Origin: Tenodera sinensis
Lineage: Eukaryota; Arthropoda; Insecta; Mantodea; Mantidae
DNA: 64,000 nt
Assembly (NCBI GenBank): GCA_030765045.1
Contig: CM060963.1
Span: 120,850,735 to 120,914,734, forward strand
Direction of reading: 5' to 3'
The notes below the pieces were generated by a model, which was not told where the DNA came from, made no database searches, and saw only the letters and a program-made list of their open reading frames with translations. Positions 44,812-56,460 of the stretch are shown here, piece by piece (within the stretch, counting starts at the first letter, position 1; the number at the start of each line of letters is the position of its first letter). Made by a program: the position numbers and the translations under genes.

Positions 44812-45023
44812 TGTAACAAATTTAAATGTAACAAATTTACCAAATCTTTTTATTTTCTCAAGCTTCAAGTACAGCCACACTACTAGTTTCTGTCTCTTAA
44901 TCTTTCCAAACTCTCACACCATACTAGTTTCTGTCTCTTCATCTTTTCAACAACTCAAACTGTCTCTATGGCAACCTCCTTGAAAATCAAAGAGTCTTAA
45001 TGACATGGAGAAGCCATGTCACA
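44812..45023 (-). repeat. 5' LTR of the collagen element
   Basis: 212 bp; I find no difference from 42461-42672. An AATAAA signal on the minus strand lies at 44854-44849. Confidence 0.9.
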
Positions 45024-45027
45024 ATAT

Positions 45028-45564
45028 AGTTTTCATTCTTATTTTTTCTAATTACATTAAAGCTACTTCCCTTGGTACTGATCTTGATAACCCTAATAGT
45101 TCTTTACAAAATATTCTGTACATATAATCTACCTTTTTGCTTACATATGTGCTCCCCAAACCTCCGTTGAATACAGCATTCTCAATTCCACTAGTGCGTC
45201 ATACATTCCTTCCAACCACTTGGTTATCATTTCTAGCTTGTATTTACATATTCTTATTCCTGTAATTGCAACCCTTCCATTTGCTTATATTTTTCTGCAG
45301 TGTGCCTCCCAATCCCCACTGTTATTCAGCCTTATTTCTGAGTATTCAAAGTTTTTGACCACTTCTAATCCTTTGGCATTTAGTATCCACTTTTCGATAA
45401 TGTTGTTGTATACAGGCTTAATTGATGCACAATCTTGCTAAACCATGTATGAACTGAATGATATGAACAAGAAAGCTCTGCATGTCAACAAAAATAACAT
45501 TTTATACATTACAGATGATACAAGGATGATACAAGATATATAGATGATACATTATAGATGATAC
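45028..45564. other. Duox intron, unassigned, ending in GATGATAC-type local repeats
   Basis: No gene. The last 70 bp (45505-45575) contain several AGATGATACA-like direct repeats exactly at the 5' junction of the next non-LTR copy. Confidence 0.4.
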
Positions 45565-47412
45565 ATATAGATGATAGGGATACAAGGTCCAATGTTTTCA
45601 TGGCTATGTCATTTCCTAACACAACGCTTTATTGCTACCAGATATGGAAGAAATATATCTAAATATAAACAAGTACACCGGGGCTTACCACAAGGTGCAG
45701 TGCTCAGCACAACACTTTTTAATATATTTATTAATGATCTGCCACAACAAATACAAGAATCAAGTGTGAAGTGTGCACTATTTGCTGATGACTTAGGAAT
45801 GTGGACTTCAAAAGTACAGAACTAGAAAAAACCATGCAGCAATCTTTAAACAACCTACAAAGGTGGACCAAAGAAAATTTAATGACCGTTAATACAACAA
45901 AATCAAACTACCAAATCTTTTCACTAAGAAGAAAGCCACTAAAAATAAAACTATATTTTGAGGGTCAACAATTACCAGAAACAAAGGAAGCAAAGTATTT
46001 AGGAGTTACATTTGATACCAAACTTACATGGACCAAACAAATAGAAAATGTAATACATAGAGCAGAGAGGTGCCTTTCACTGTTAAAACGTCTAACAGGA
46101 ATGAAGTGGGGATGTTTCAGAGCAACTCTTAACACAACATACAATGTATATATAAAGCCATTATTTACTTACTGCAGCGAAATTCTTGTAACAGCAAACA
46201 CAAAAAAAGTTCAAATCTTTCAAAACCAAAGTCTGAGACTAATTACAGGTGCTATCAAAACCACACCAATAGCAGCTATGGAAATACTAACCAACCAATA
46301 CCCCATTGAATATGAAATAGAAAAAGCGGCTCTTATTCAACACGAAAAGTTGATCAGACTCCCATTCAATACATGGAACAAGAGAAATTTTTCACATACA
46401 CTAAAGACTCAGGAGAGCTTTCTTTCCAAAATTCAAGACATCAAGAAGAATGTATACCTTCCTAATTCAAAGGAAAACTTCATATCTAAAGTCAATCCGA
46501 CACAAACATTAGACATCACATATTATTTACACCTGACAGAAGAAGTTAAGAAAAGTGATACTCAAACTAATGTTCTAAAATTATTGGCATTAGAGACAAT
46601 CCATACTAGATTTCCAGAACACGAATGGCTGCATATTTATACTGATGGATCATTGATATCAAACCGAGATGGAGCAGGGGCTGGAGTCATGTGTCACCTC
46701 TTTTCCTATTACAAATCTTTAAGTTATGGAACTACAAACTTTGATGGAGAAATTGAAGCAATTCGAATGGCCCTATAAAATCTTTTGTATAGAATCTCGC
46801 ATTTTCATCACAGTTATTCTCAGATTCCAGGGTAACAATCATAGCAATTACTTCCAAGTTGCCACCAAAAAACCAAACTATTATAGAATGTTGGAAAATC
46901 CTTACCCATCTAACAGCACTTCAAAAACACCTAGTCTTCCAATGGATACCAGCTCACTGTGGACTGAGTGGTAATGAGAAAGCTGATTTTCTTGCTAAAA
47001 AGGGTACCGGCAATGTGCAGAAATCTATAGTTAATCTACCATTTTATGCAGCCAAAAGATTAGTCAACTCTGAATTCAAAAAAATGATTGCAAAATATTA
47101 CTATGAAAAATCAAAGAATAAAAGATGGGAACTACCAAACATTCAAACAGTAATTCCTGAGTATCCTCGAAAAACGGCAGTTGCAACCTTCAGGTTGATT
47201 ACAGGACATGATTGTCTGGCAAAACATTTAAACAGAATTGGGTTATATTCTTCACCATTCTGTCCTCTATGTGATCTGCAAGAGGAAATGGACCGAGACC
47301 ACCTTAAAATATGCCCAGCCACTTCTAGCACTCCATCCATCATTGAAAAATATTTGAGAGCAAGAGGATTAATGACTTCATTGTCAGAAATCCAGCATTA
47401 GCTAACAACAAC
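45565..47412 (+). pseudogene. RNase-H non-LTR retrotransposon, 5'-truncated copy
   Basis: It starts at the region equivalent to 36250 of the minus copy (TACAAGGTCCAATGTTTTCA) and ends in GCTAACAACAAC at 47412. It encodes RT (LPQGAVLSTTLFNIFINDLP, catalytic FADDLGMW with a deletion just after), the thumb, RNase H (HIYTDGSLISNRDGAGAG, WIPAHCGLSGNEKADFLA) and a C-terminal Cys/His segment (CPLCDLQEEMDRDHLKICPA). A frameshift lies at about 45805, a stop at 46776-46778, and a small shift around 46800-46860. Antisense to Duox. Confidence 0.85.
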
Positions 47413-48080
47413 ATTATACATGAACAGGAAGAAGAGAGAATATCACGTGTAGCTTATTTTACACAAAACACCCTTAAAGTTTGAATATACTTTTTGCAGA
47501 AAAACTAGGATGCTAATAATTTTCTTGGGACTGTGAGCTTTCATTAGGTGTATGTATGTCACTTTTATAAGCTTAGAATAAAAAAAAGAGGTGATGTGGC
47601 TATCTCAATTTTGGTGTTTTATTGACATTTCCTCCTCTTCCCCACTAGCCATTATATCTTAGGTTACTTCATCTATTAATATAATGGCCACTTTTTCCAA
47701 ATACCTACCTGCTGATAAGAATGGTGTATGCTTACCTTACTGCATACTGCACTGTTCAATGATTCTCTTAATTTCCTTAATACTGAATACCTAATCATAA
47801 TTATTCGTGGAGTAATTTCTTTAAATTTTAATTATTTCACAAAATAATGCAAAATAACATTAATTTTATAATTGTAAAGCTAAAGTATTTTATTATAATT
47901 AGTACAATTTAGATCTGCAAGTTTCAAATTAGAGATACATAGAAGAAAGAAAAAACAAACACCAAATGTAAGAATGAACTTATATTCTTACTGGAAGTGT
48001 TATGACACTTATAGATATTTTTTGTGATTTTTATTGCATGCTCTTGCCTTTACTACTCTAGAACTAGAATGCCTTTTTAC
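47413..48080. other. Duox intron, nothing recognised
   Basis: AT-rich sequence. The flank just after the non-LTR copy (ATTATACATG) resembles ACATTATAG near 45550 and may be part of a target duplication. Confidence 0.35.
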
Positions 48081-48377
48081 CTTTGGATTATCTTCTTCAG
48101 GATTATAGTTGCAGGGATCAAAATAATTTCGTAATTTCCATGTCCATGGGCCTTGTGCCTTAATGTGGCAAGAGAGAAAATTTTCATGTGGTGCTGATGT
48201 AAGCGTGAATGAATGGAATTCATTTGTCCGAAATGCTGTGCAGGATAATCGTACCCATTGTCCTGAGAGATACTTGAAGTTTGGAGGACGATAGAATTTA
48301 ATCTTAATTACATCAGAGGGTAACAACTCGGTCTCTATTATATCCAATGCCATGTACTTCGTACGCAGGCTTACTAC
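48081..48377 (-). CDS. Duox: Dual oxidase (Duox) exon, FAD-binding domain
   Basis: 297 bases, 99 codons: VVSLRTKYMALDIIETELLP, then SDVIKIKFYRPPNFKYLSGQ, WVRLSCTAFRTNEFHSFTLT and SAPHENFLSCHIKAQGPWTW, ending NYNPEEDNPK. Acceptor TTACAG at 48378-48383 and donor GTAAAA after AAG at 48081. SGQWVR and H.FTLTSAPHE form the FAD-binding site; the usual HPFT reads HSFT here, a conservative oddity. HIKAQGPWT is the conserved Duox continuation. Phase 0 at both ends. Confidence 0.96.
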
Positions 48378-49416
48378 CTGTAATTAAAACATTTCAAAAT
48401 TACAATGGAAATATATTACTAGGTATCTACTCAAATAAATGAGCTCTGAATTTTCAGAATAAAATGGTTCTAAGACAGTTATACCAGCTGCAAATTTAGG
48501 AAATAATTTAGAAGGAAAATATATGATGGGCTTTGCAGTAAAGAAGGAAAAGAAAATTAAGAAATGTAAAGAAAATTACTGTGAAAATGACATAAATTTA
48601 TGTAAACAACTATACACTAGTAGTAATTTGTTTTCTAAAAAATTAGACCAATAAAGAGCCTTTTATCTCAGGACAGATTCCAAAACAAATATTTAGATAC
48701 ACTTGTAAACCTTTAGTGGTATCTTATTCCTTCAAGTACACTGCTATAATTACACCATGCAAATTACACAGGTGGGATTCAGAACACTGCACTGCTGCAG
48801 TTCTCAATGCACTATTATTTGTACAGCTGTGGAAAAAATGATTGAGTACATTAGGAGAGCAGCAATTTATACAAGGCAATATCTCCAACATGCATCTGAG
48901 TTTATTGATAGTCTGTTCTGTATGTTATTGTCTGTCAGACCCTCAAATAGCCAGTTTGCTACAACACCCCTTTCTTTATGAGAAACAAATACAAATGTGA
49001 GTGGCAATTCAATACACAGCCTATTTGTGTTCTGACAGATGATAACATATGGAACAGAGACTATGAATAAACTCAGGCTGCATATTGACTTGTGTAAATC
49101 ACACTCCAACATGATGTGGAACTTACTCATATAAGTATTCTACTCTAATAATGCACTCAATCATTTTTTCTATGGCTGTACAAAAGCCTCAAATGGAAAT
49201 ACAGTGCTATATGAAATTACAGTGATGAGAATTAATGTCATTCCTATTTTGGTAGCCACAAAATTTAATGGTGGCTGATAGCGGACTATTAGTATTCTTT
49301 TTCCTCTTGTGTAAGTAAATTTTGTGGGTGCAAATGATATTTATATCACCAGCTTTACAGTGTGATTTGACAGCATGTTTAACTATGCAAGATTGCAAGA
49401 CGTGGCAAGCCTATGA
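48378..49416. other. Duox intron, nothing recognised
   Basis: About 1 kb of intronic sequence upstream of Ty3 copy 2. Short frames only. Confidence 0.4.
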
Positions 49417-49420
49417 TTGG
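49417..49420. repeat. Target duplication TTGG (left), Ty3 copy 2
   Basis: TTGG precedes the left LTR and recurs at 55684-55687 after the right LTR. Confidence 0.8.
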
Positions 49421-50208
49421 TGAAGCTATTTGTCGTTCTTTGCTTCTTGATGTATCGCTGTGTCGGCCGTTGATGCTTAAATGTCGTTGGTGACGTGATG
49501 TTGCCCTTTGATGTGGCTCGCTCCCGCTAGTCAGCTTGAGATCTCTTACTTTTATCTCGGGTCTGCGTAGGTGTAATGGACAACCCAAGGAATCTTTTGC
49601 ATATTATTTATTGCATCTTAGATATTTTCGGGAGCTATGCCGATTGTATATGTAGAGGAATCGCACTCACGTCCGCACAGCACAACCTGCCGTACTGGTC
49701 TCTGGTTGAGTAGTGACCAGACGCTTTCTCTCTTACCCACGCTAAGAAGACCGTTCTTCAATTTGAATGTCATGACGTCATCCAAGAAAGCCTCGTATCC
49801 AAAATGCTATTTCCTTTTCCCGCAATTTAGAAATGTCCCTTTCTATTATAACATGTTCTTTTATGAATTTCGAATATATAATTACCTTTTTAGGATTAAA
49901 CGATGTTTACTTTATATTTTATTAAATATATCGCGCGACTTTTAAGGTTGGTAGACTTGACTTTCGAACGTGTATTTAAACTATGTGGTATGACGTCATG
50001 ACTCGCTAATTTCAAACCAATAATGTGTTTATCCTACAAATTTAACGACTATTATTTACTCATATCTTGCTCACCTTACAACACTTCCTGCTCTATTATC
50101 TATTTATGCTATTACTTAACACTTATCGCAAATCTCACATCCGGCAATTAAATTAAAACGTGTCTTTTTCAAAAGCCCATTCGATCGGAAATCTAAATTT
50201 CGGTATCA
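49421..50208 (-). repeat. 3' LTR of Ty3 copy 2
   Basis: Starts TGAAGCTATTTG and ends CGGTATCA, adjoining the purine tract at 50209-50221 and the conserved hairpin at 50225-50251. Confidence 0.88.
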
Positions 50209-50960
50209 AATGCCCCCATTTATGTTATTTTATTATTTCATAATAAAATAATGTAAATGTCTTGCCCGAAAGAAAAATTAAAAATTACTCCTGTATTTTG
50301 AATAATCGGCAACACTCCCATTATATACAATTTTCAATTACACTGTTTTGAAATTGGTTATTAACATATTTTCTCATTAATCTTTTTAACATGACAAACA
50401 ATTATACACTTGACTTAACATTAATCCTTAAATACTAATTACAATATGTTATGGTTTCTTCTGTGAAGCTTTTATATAAAGGTTAAATTTCAAGAGTCTT
50501 TCTTTATACTTCCTTCTTTTAGTTCATGTTTGCTCACTTCGCTCTCACTATCACTTGCACTGTGATTTTTCACTTTTGTTATTGTAACACATATCTGTAC
50601 TATATCCTTTAAGCACTAAAATGTACATATATTTATATAAATCCATTACACTCTTCAGACAAGTTCTTTCTTTGTCTTGCTGTGATAACTATCTATACAT
50701 CTAAATATTTTAACAAATGTTTACAAAGTAAATATTCTGTTTTCTCTCTATGCGGAGATGAACAATTTAACAATCTTTCTGAAGCTGTTATTGTGAGCTC
50801 TATACAATATATTTTTTTAAGCTCTTTGTAGTATATAGCAATTCACATTCTGCATTTTTCATGAATATGTAAGTACCTAACCAATATATGGTTTTCAAGT
50901 AAGCTAACATTTAAATTTTATCTCAAAGCTGATTGGGCGCCAATAGACAAATGACACTTC

Positions 50961-51003
<43 letters not shown>

Positions 51004-51008
51004 TTAAA

Positions 51009-52667
51009 TCAAGGTTCCAAGGCACCACACGGTTTCTTGTATGGTCGAAGGAGTTGTTTATGCCATCTTCCCAGACATTTTTCATTTTTAACATCTTTTA
51101 ATTCATAGGTATGATAACCAAATTTTGATATAATTTCTGCAGGACCTTTATATAACAATTCCATCCTTTTGTTCCTACCTCGCAAGGCACTTGATAACTT
51201 ATGGTCTTTAACTAGTACCCAATCGCCTATCTTAGGTTCCCATTTATGTTTTCTACTCTTTTTCTTTAATTTTCGCTTCTCTGCCTTTTTCTTGATTCGT
51301 TCAAAAGCAATTTTCGCTCTTTCTTCCTCACTTAACTGAATGTCATTAATTTTCAGTGTTTTTGGTACCCCGATCAATATTGGTTCTGGTTCAATTCCTA
51401 ACATTAATTTTATTGGTGCAAACCCAGTAGTTACATTAATGGTATGATTGATAATCTTTTCTATCAATGGACAATATTTCACCCAATCCTTGTGATTATG
51501 ATGTGTAAGTACACGTAAATAAATTCCTATATCTCGGAGGACACGTTCTGTTGGATTCCCTGATGGAAAGTATGAGGAACAATGATATAACTTTCTCGCA
51601 TCTAATGTCACCCTAATCTTTCCATTGGCCTTATTTACAATACATAGGGGATTCACAAATTCTGAATTCGAAATCTCAATAACCTCATCTTCTAACATTG
51701 ACTTTATAACTGCATCTACCTCTTCTCTTATTGTACTAGGGATAGCTCTTGCTTTATGTGTAAAAGGTTTGATGGGTATCATCTCAAACGAATGAGTATA
51801 AATATTACATTTACCAGGTTTCTCAGAGAATACTTCTTTATTTCGGATTAATATTTCAAACAGTTTATCCCTCTGTTGTTCATTTAGTTGATCAGCCTGA
51901 GTTACTTTTTCCCTCAACAATTCTTCTAAGTCTTCACTACTCTCCCTATCATAGTACCTAGTTGCGTCAGAAAACCTCAAATTGTCTATGAAATCATTTT
52001 TATCCCATTCTACATTTTCTTTATTATCGACACTGTACTCTTTGACATTTACTTCAGTTAATTCCATAGCTCCTACTTTAACATATTCTACAAAGAATGT
52101 ATCCCCTTGGATTTCTTCTTCCTCTTTTTCTCTTACAATAGTTTCTGAACTACTATCTTCCACAAAAGGCACTATAATGGTCTCATCTTCAACTTTCATT
52201 TCTACAATCATGTTTTTAAAATTCACCACAGCTTCCCAGGCATAAAGACAATCACAACCTATTATAATATCTGTCACAAGTCTTCCTACAATCAGAAATA
52301 AAATTCCAAGTATTCTCCCATTTATTTCAATATTTATCATTGCTTGAAATTTTACTCTCTCTTTTCGTTTTCCCACAGCTAGCGAGCAATATATCCCATT
52401 AACTGGTAAAGACATTACTTTAAAACCACTACTTTGTAAATTATCATAAAAATTTTGTGAGCATACTGTGCTATTTGATCCCGTATCTATAATTGCATTG
52501 TATTGTTTTCCATTTACTCCAATTTTGATTTTAGGTGGATCTCCTACTTTTTCGTTTTCGTCAATTCTATTTTTACATTCTCTTTTCTTTTGTATCATCA
52601 TTTGCCTTCCAGGACTATTTATTTCCGAGTACTTATCACAATCATTACTAGGATACCCAGTTCTCAC
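51009..52667 (-). pseudogene. pol: Ty3 copy 2 pol, in-frame 605-codon deletion
   Basis: 552 codons. The protease is intact (DTGS at 61-64). The frame joins DARKL to YHCSSYFPSGNPTER, losing the RT catalytic YVDD, RNase H and most of integrase. The total length equals copy 1, but here the Tyr of the downstream side is kept, whereas copy 1 keeps the upstream Asn. Plus-strand junction near 51587-51600. No other lesion is visible. Confidence 0.88.
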
Positions 52668-54643
52668 TGAAGGCGCGTTTGACCGGGTCTGGCGTTTCCC
52701 TGATTTTTAGGTATGGCTCCTGTACTATTTCCCGAATTGTTACTTCTGTTTTCCTGCATTAAATCGGGGTTACTTCCTACCATGTTTTTGACCGTGTTAA
52801 TGGCCTCAACCATTTCCGCATTTTCGGGGGAATTTCGTCCATTAGAATACCTTTCTTCCTGTCTTGGTGACCTCGGTCTAAACTCATTATCTCCGTTTGT
52901 CCAATACCCATCATTTGAATTTCTACTATGTCCAAAATAACGTCCCCGTCTACCTCGATCAAATCTATTTGTATTCATATAATTCACCCTTATATTTCTT
53001 CCCCTTTGATTACCATTTCTATTTTGGTGACGCCCTTCCTGGTTATATCTACCTTGATTTTCCCACTGGAATGATTCCATCCTTGGTACTGGTCCTTTAT
53101 ATCTTTCCCTAATCTCACTTCTATTCTGATAATACTGTGCCCCTTGCCCGAAAGAATTTACAGTTTCTTTTTCTTCATATTTATTTCCAAATGCGTGTTT
53201 TGGCTTATTGACTTCTAAGGCTGATAATAATTCGATCATAGCTGCAATGCTATCGGGTCGGGCTATGATTAGGTAGTGTTGAAGCGTTTCCGGAAAATGT
53301 GGAGTAACTATATTTATTAGATCTTTTTCATCTAAAGGAGGATCCAACATCTTCGATTTTCTCGCTATTCTCATAAAATAGTTTACCATCGATTCCTCCG
53401 ATCTAGGATTAAACTTTCCATTGCTTAATTCGACTCTAATATTAGCCTGCCTACTAGCTCCCCAATATCTGGTTAAAAAGATGTTCCTAAAGGTCCTGTA
53501 ATCATTATTGTTTCCCATAGAAAGGCCTAGCCAATTAGCAGCATTACCCTTTAGGCATTTTCTTACTATCACCATCTTGTACTCCTCTGGTATACGTTTC
53601 ACCGTGAAGTACTCTTGTAACCCTTCTAAAAAGGCTTTAGGATCATCTGAATCTTCATTTTTAAAAACTGGAGGTGTCATTTCATTTAAGACATGGTTAG
53701 GCCAATGTAAATTTGAATTGTCACCTGTCCCTGAACTATTTCTGAGATCAGAATGGGAATTACTGTTACCCCTATTTTGCATCGAAATGTCAGCTGATAC
53801 ACCTGGTATTGCCTCGTTTCTTGCAACTTCATTACTAAGATTGTTGTGATTACATGCATTTTCATTTAATTTCAAATTTTCTAAGGCCTCTTTTACCTGA
53901 GTAATTTCTGTTACTACTCCTTTTATTTGGTCTGTAACATCCTCCAAATTTCTAGCCTGCCTTTCACTTTCTACATCAGATCTTTCTATTCTAACTTTAC
54001 ACCCCTGTAACTCTTCTCTAATTTCTTCCCTTTGTTTGTCTAATCTATATGTTACTTTTTCCCTTTCTTTATCTAATTTTTCACTCACTTGTTGACCTAA
54101 TTTCTTTTCAGAATTCTTTACTTCTTGCCTTATTGTCTCTAATTCTCCCTTAACCTGTTCTCTATTTTCTTTTACTTCACTACTAACTTTATTAATTTCC
54201 TCCCTAACTTCTTCCCTAAAGGTTTCGAAAGCTCTCCTCTGATTCTCCAATTGCATTCCCAATTCCTGTTGTCCCTTTTCTAATTTCTGTCCTAACTCTA
54301 TACTAGTTTCATCTATCTTACTCATCTTTTGACTTAACTCTGTACTCATCTTTTTCACTGTTCTTAATTCTTTACTATTTTCATCTATCTTTTGACTTAA
54401 CTCTGTACTCATCTTTTTCATTATCTTTTGAAACATATTCTCTATTTCTGACATAATTGCTGGCCTTTCTGAATTACTAAACATTTCTGAACTACCTCTA
54501 GGTGTTTCTCTAACGTTCTGATCTTCTACTTCTTGGCATATTCTGCTACCAATTATAGTTTGACTATATTCTTCCATCCTACTTACACTTTTCTCAATTT
54601 CCGGACTCTCAAAACCTAGAAAATCGCTATCACTGTCTTCCAT
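52664..54643 (-). CDS. gag: Ty3 copy 2 gag, intact
   Basis: 659 codons from MEDSDSDFLGFE; an upstream in-frame Met at 54691 is possible but not in the shared coding start. Coiled-coil repeats (MSTELSQKIDE and KELRTVKK units), gag core (DDPKAFLEGLQEYF, CLKGNAANWLGL), basic Arg/Asn/Gly-rich tail without a CCHC knuckle, ending GNARPGQTRLQ. The frame stays open to the stop, so this copy could still make particles and be mobilised by a complete copy. Confidence 0.85.
   Translation of the reverse strand: MEDSDSDFLGFESPEIEKSVSRMEEYSQTIIGSRICQEVEDQNVRETPRGSSEMFSNSERPAIMSEIENMFQKIMKKMSTELSQKIDENSKELRTVKKMSTELSQKMSKIDETSIELGQKLEKGQQELGMQLENQRRAFETFREEVREEINKVSSEVKENREQVKGELETIRQEVKNSEKKLGQQVSEKLDKEREKVTYRLDKQREEIREELQGCKVRIERSDVESERQARNLEDVTDQIKGVVTEITQVKEALENLKLNENACNHNNLSNEVARNEAIPGVSADISMQNRGNSNSHSDLRNSSGTGDNSNLHWPNHVLNEMTPPVFKNEDSDDPKAFLEGLQEYFTVKRIPEEYKMVIVRKCLKGNAANWLGLSMGNNNDYRTFRNIFLTRYWGASRQANIRVELSNGKFNPRSEESMVNYFMRIARKSKMLDPPLDEKDLINIVTPHFPETLQHYLIIARPDSIAAMIELLSALEVNKPKHAFGNKYEEKETVNSFGQGAQYYQNRSEIRERYKGPVPRMESFQWENQGRYNQEGRHQNRNGNQRGRNIRVNYMNTNRFDRGRRGRYFGHSRNSNDGYWTNGDNEFRPRSPRQEERYSNGRNSPENAEMVEAINTVKNMVGSNPDLMQENRSNNSGNSTGAIPKNQGNARPGQTRLQ
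52694..52700 (-). promoter_or_regulatory. -1 frameshift heptamer GGGAAAC, Ty3 copy 2
   Basis: Read as G GGA AAC in the gag frame (NQGN). The pol frame is open from just upstream, after a TAA, exactly as in copy 3. Confidence 0.7.
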
Positions 54644-54877
54644 TTCTAAACTATTTACACGTGTTTTTCTACTCACCAATATTTCACGCACTTAAACTTG
54701 TTCACTACACGTTTCACAGATGTTCACTCTGGGCACCTTCTTGTCTGCTGGCTCGATGCTGGCCTGGTCGTCTTGGGGTTGGTCTCTTCTCTCGACGCTA
54801 CACGTTGGGTCACCTTCTTGTTTGCTGGTTCTATGCTGGCTTGGTCGTCTTGGGGTTGGTCCATTCTTTCGAGGCCA

Positions 54878-54892
54878 CACGTTGGGATGCCA
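54878..54892 (-). promoter_or_regulatory. Primer binding site of Ty3 copy 2
   Basis: The minus strand reads TGGCATCCCAACGTG two bases past the 5' LTR. Similar to copy 1 but with AT for GA; tRNA identity uncertain (Lys-like). Confidence 0.5.
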
Positions 54893-54894
54893 TT

Positions 54895-55683
54895 TGAAGC
54901 TAATTAGTCGTTCTTCGCTTCTTGATGTATCGCTGTGTCGGCCGTTGATGCTTAAATGTCGTTGGTGACGTGATGTTGCCCTTTGATGTGGCTCGCTCCC
55001 GCTAGTCAGCTTGAGATCTCTTACTTTTATCTCGGGTCTGCGTAGGTGTAATGGACAACCCAAGGAATCTTTTGCATATTATTTATTGCATCTTAGATAT
55101 TTTCGGGAGCTATGCCGATTGTATATGTAGAGGAATCGCACTCACGTCCGCACAGCACAACCTGCCGTACTGGTCTCTGGTTGAGTAGTGACCAGACGCT
55201 TTCTCTCTTACCCACGCTAAGAAGACCGTTCTTCAATTTGAATGTCATGACGTCATCCAAGAAAGCCTCGTATCCAAAATGCTATTTCCTTTTCCCGCAA
55301 TTTAGAAATGTCCCTTTCTATTATAACATGTTCTTTTATGAATTTCGAATATATAATTACCTTTTTAGGATTAAACGATGTTTACTTTATATTTTATTAA
55401 ATATATCGCGCGACTTTTAAGGTTGGTAGACTTGACTTTCGAACGTGTATTTAAACTATGTGGTATGACGTCATGACTCGCTAATTTCAAACCAATAATG
55501 TGTTTATCCTACAAATTTAACGACTATTATTTACTCATATCTTGCTCACCTTACAACACTTCCTGCTCTATTATCTATTTATGCTATTACTTAACACTTA
55601 TCGCAAATCTCACATCCGGCAATTAAATTAAAACGTGTCTTTTTCAAAAGCCCATTCGATCGGAAATCTAAATTTCGGTATCA
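54895..55683 (-). repeat. 5' LTR of Ty3 copy 2
   Basis: 789 bp, matching 49421-50208 apart from the outermost bases; followed by TTGG. Confidence 0.88.
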
Positions 55684-55687
55684 TTGG

Positions 55688-56460
55688 ATTTAGTATTGAG
55701 CCAGTCGCCATCAAATTTTGCGACAGCTATTGTTGTAATATGCTGTCTGGTTTAACGATATGTTATTCTTTCTGCTTGTTTAATTATGTTTTATGAGGAG
55801 ATTTTAATTTTTTCTTTATACTGAGTTCTAATAGAGCAATGCTTATTAAAAATTCATGCTATTATAATTGCAAGAATAATAATATAGTTTTGTGATTTCA
55901 GTAAGGTTATAAATTATTTAATGAAGAATGTTTCTGTACATTTGATTTACTTAAACATCATTTATATAATGCATATAAAATGCTCAAATGAGCCTCTTTT
56001 AACAACAAATATTGTTTATTAAAACGTGATAAGCTGAAGGGATGGATGGAGGGTATAGGGGAATTCAAACAAGACAAATTACAGAAAGAAATTAAAGTGC
56101 TTAAAAAGCTGACTGGTATGAGAATAAATAAGAATAAAATTTAGGGGGAATATTTGGAAAAAGTAATGCAAAATGGATTAGAACAGTTAAGAAATATAGA
56201 ATTAGAATATAATTGATAAAATAGTGTAAATACTGGAATATAAAGTGGGGAACATCATTACACAGATAGCCCTGCAGCTGTAGGTATGGATAGATGTTAG
56301 ACCTATTAGATTCTAAATTAGATTTATGCACTTAGTTGTCATAATTGTAAAAAAATTTTTGTTATTATATTGTTTGTGTCTGTATATTCATGAAATTGTA
56401 TTAAGTGTATAAGTAAATATGCAGTTCAATTGAATGCTAGTTATAAAGTCTTCAACTCAC
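55688..56460. other. Duox intron, nothing recognised
   Basis: AT-rich, with no coding similarity, between Ty3 copy 2 and the transmembrane exon. Confidence 0.4.

Larger units (their letters stand above)
42461..45023 (-). mobile_element. Non-autonomous LTR retrotransposon carrying a collagen sequence
   Basis: A 2.56-kb element in minus orientation inside the Duox intron between the FAD and NADPH exons. It has two 212-bp LTRs (TGTGAC...TTACA on minus) with no differences that I can see, a tRNA-Leu-type primer site, a purine tract and ATAT target duplications. Between them is one open frame, and no RT, RNase H or integrase. The interior is far GC-richer than its surroundings. Identical LTRs imply a very recent insertion. 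Replication machinery must have come from another element. Confidence 0.9.
49421..55683 (-). mobile_element. Ty3/Gypsy LTR retrotransposon copy 2 (internally deleted, recent)
   Basis: A 6.26-kb minus-oriented element with LTRs at 49421-50208 and 54895-55683 and TTGG duplications. The LTRs appear identical except for a small cluster of differences in the first 25 bases (GCTATTTGTCGTTCTTTG against GCTAATTAGTCGTTCTTCG). It lies in sense orientation in a Duox intron. Pol carries the same-length 1815-bp deletion as copy 1. A T run of about 34 bases at 50967-51000 sits just past the pol stop. Confidence 0.92.
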
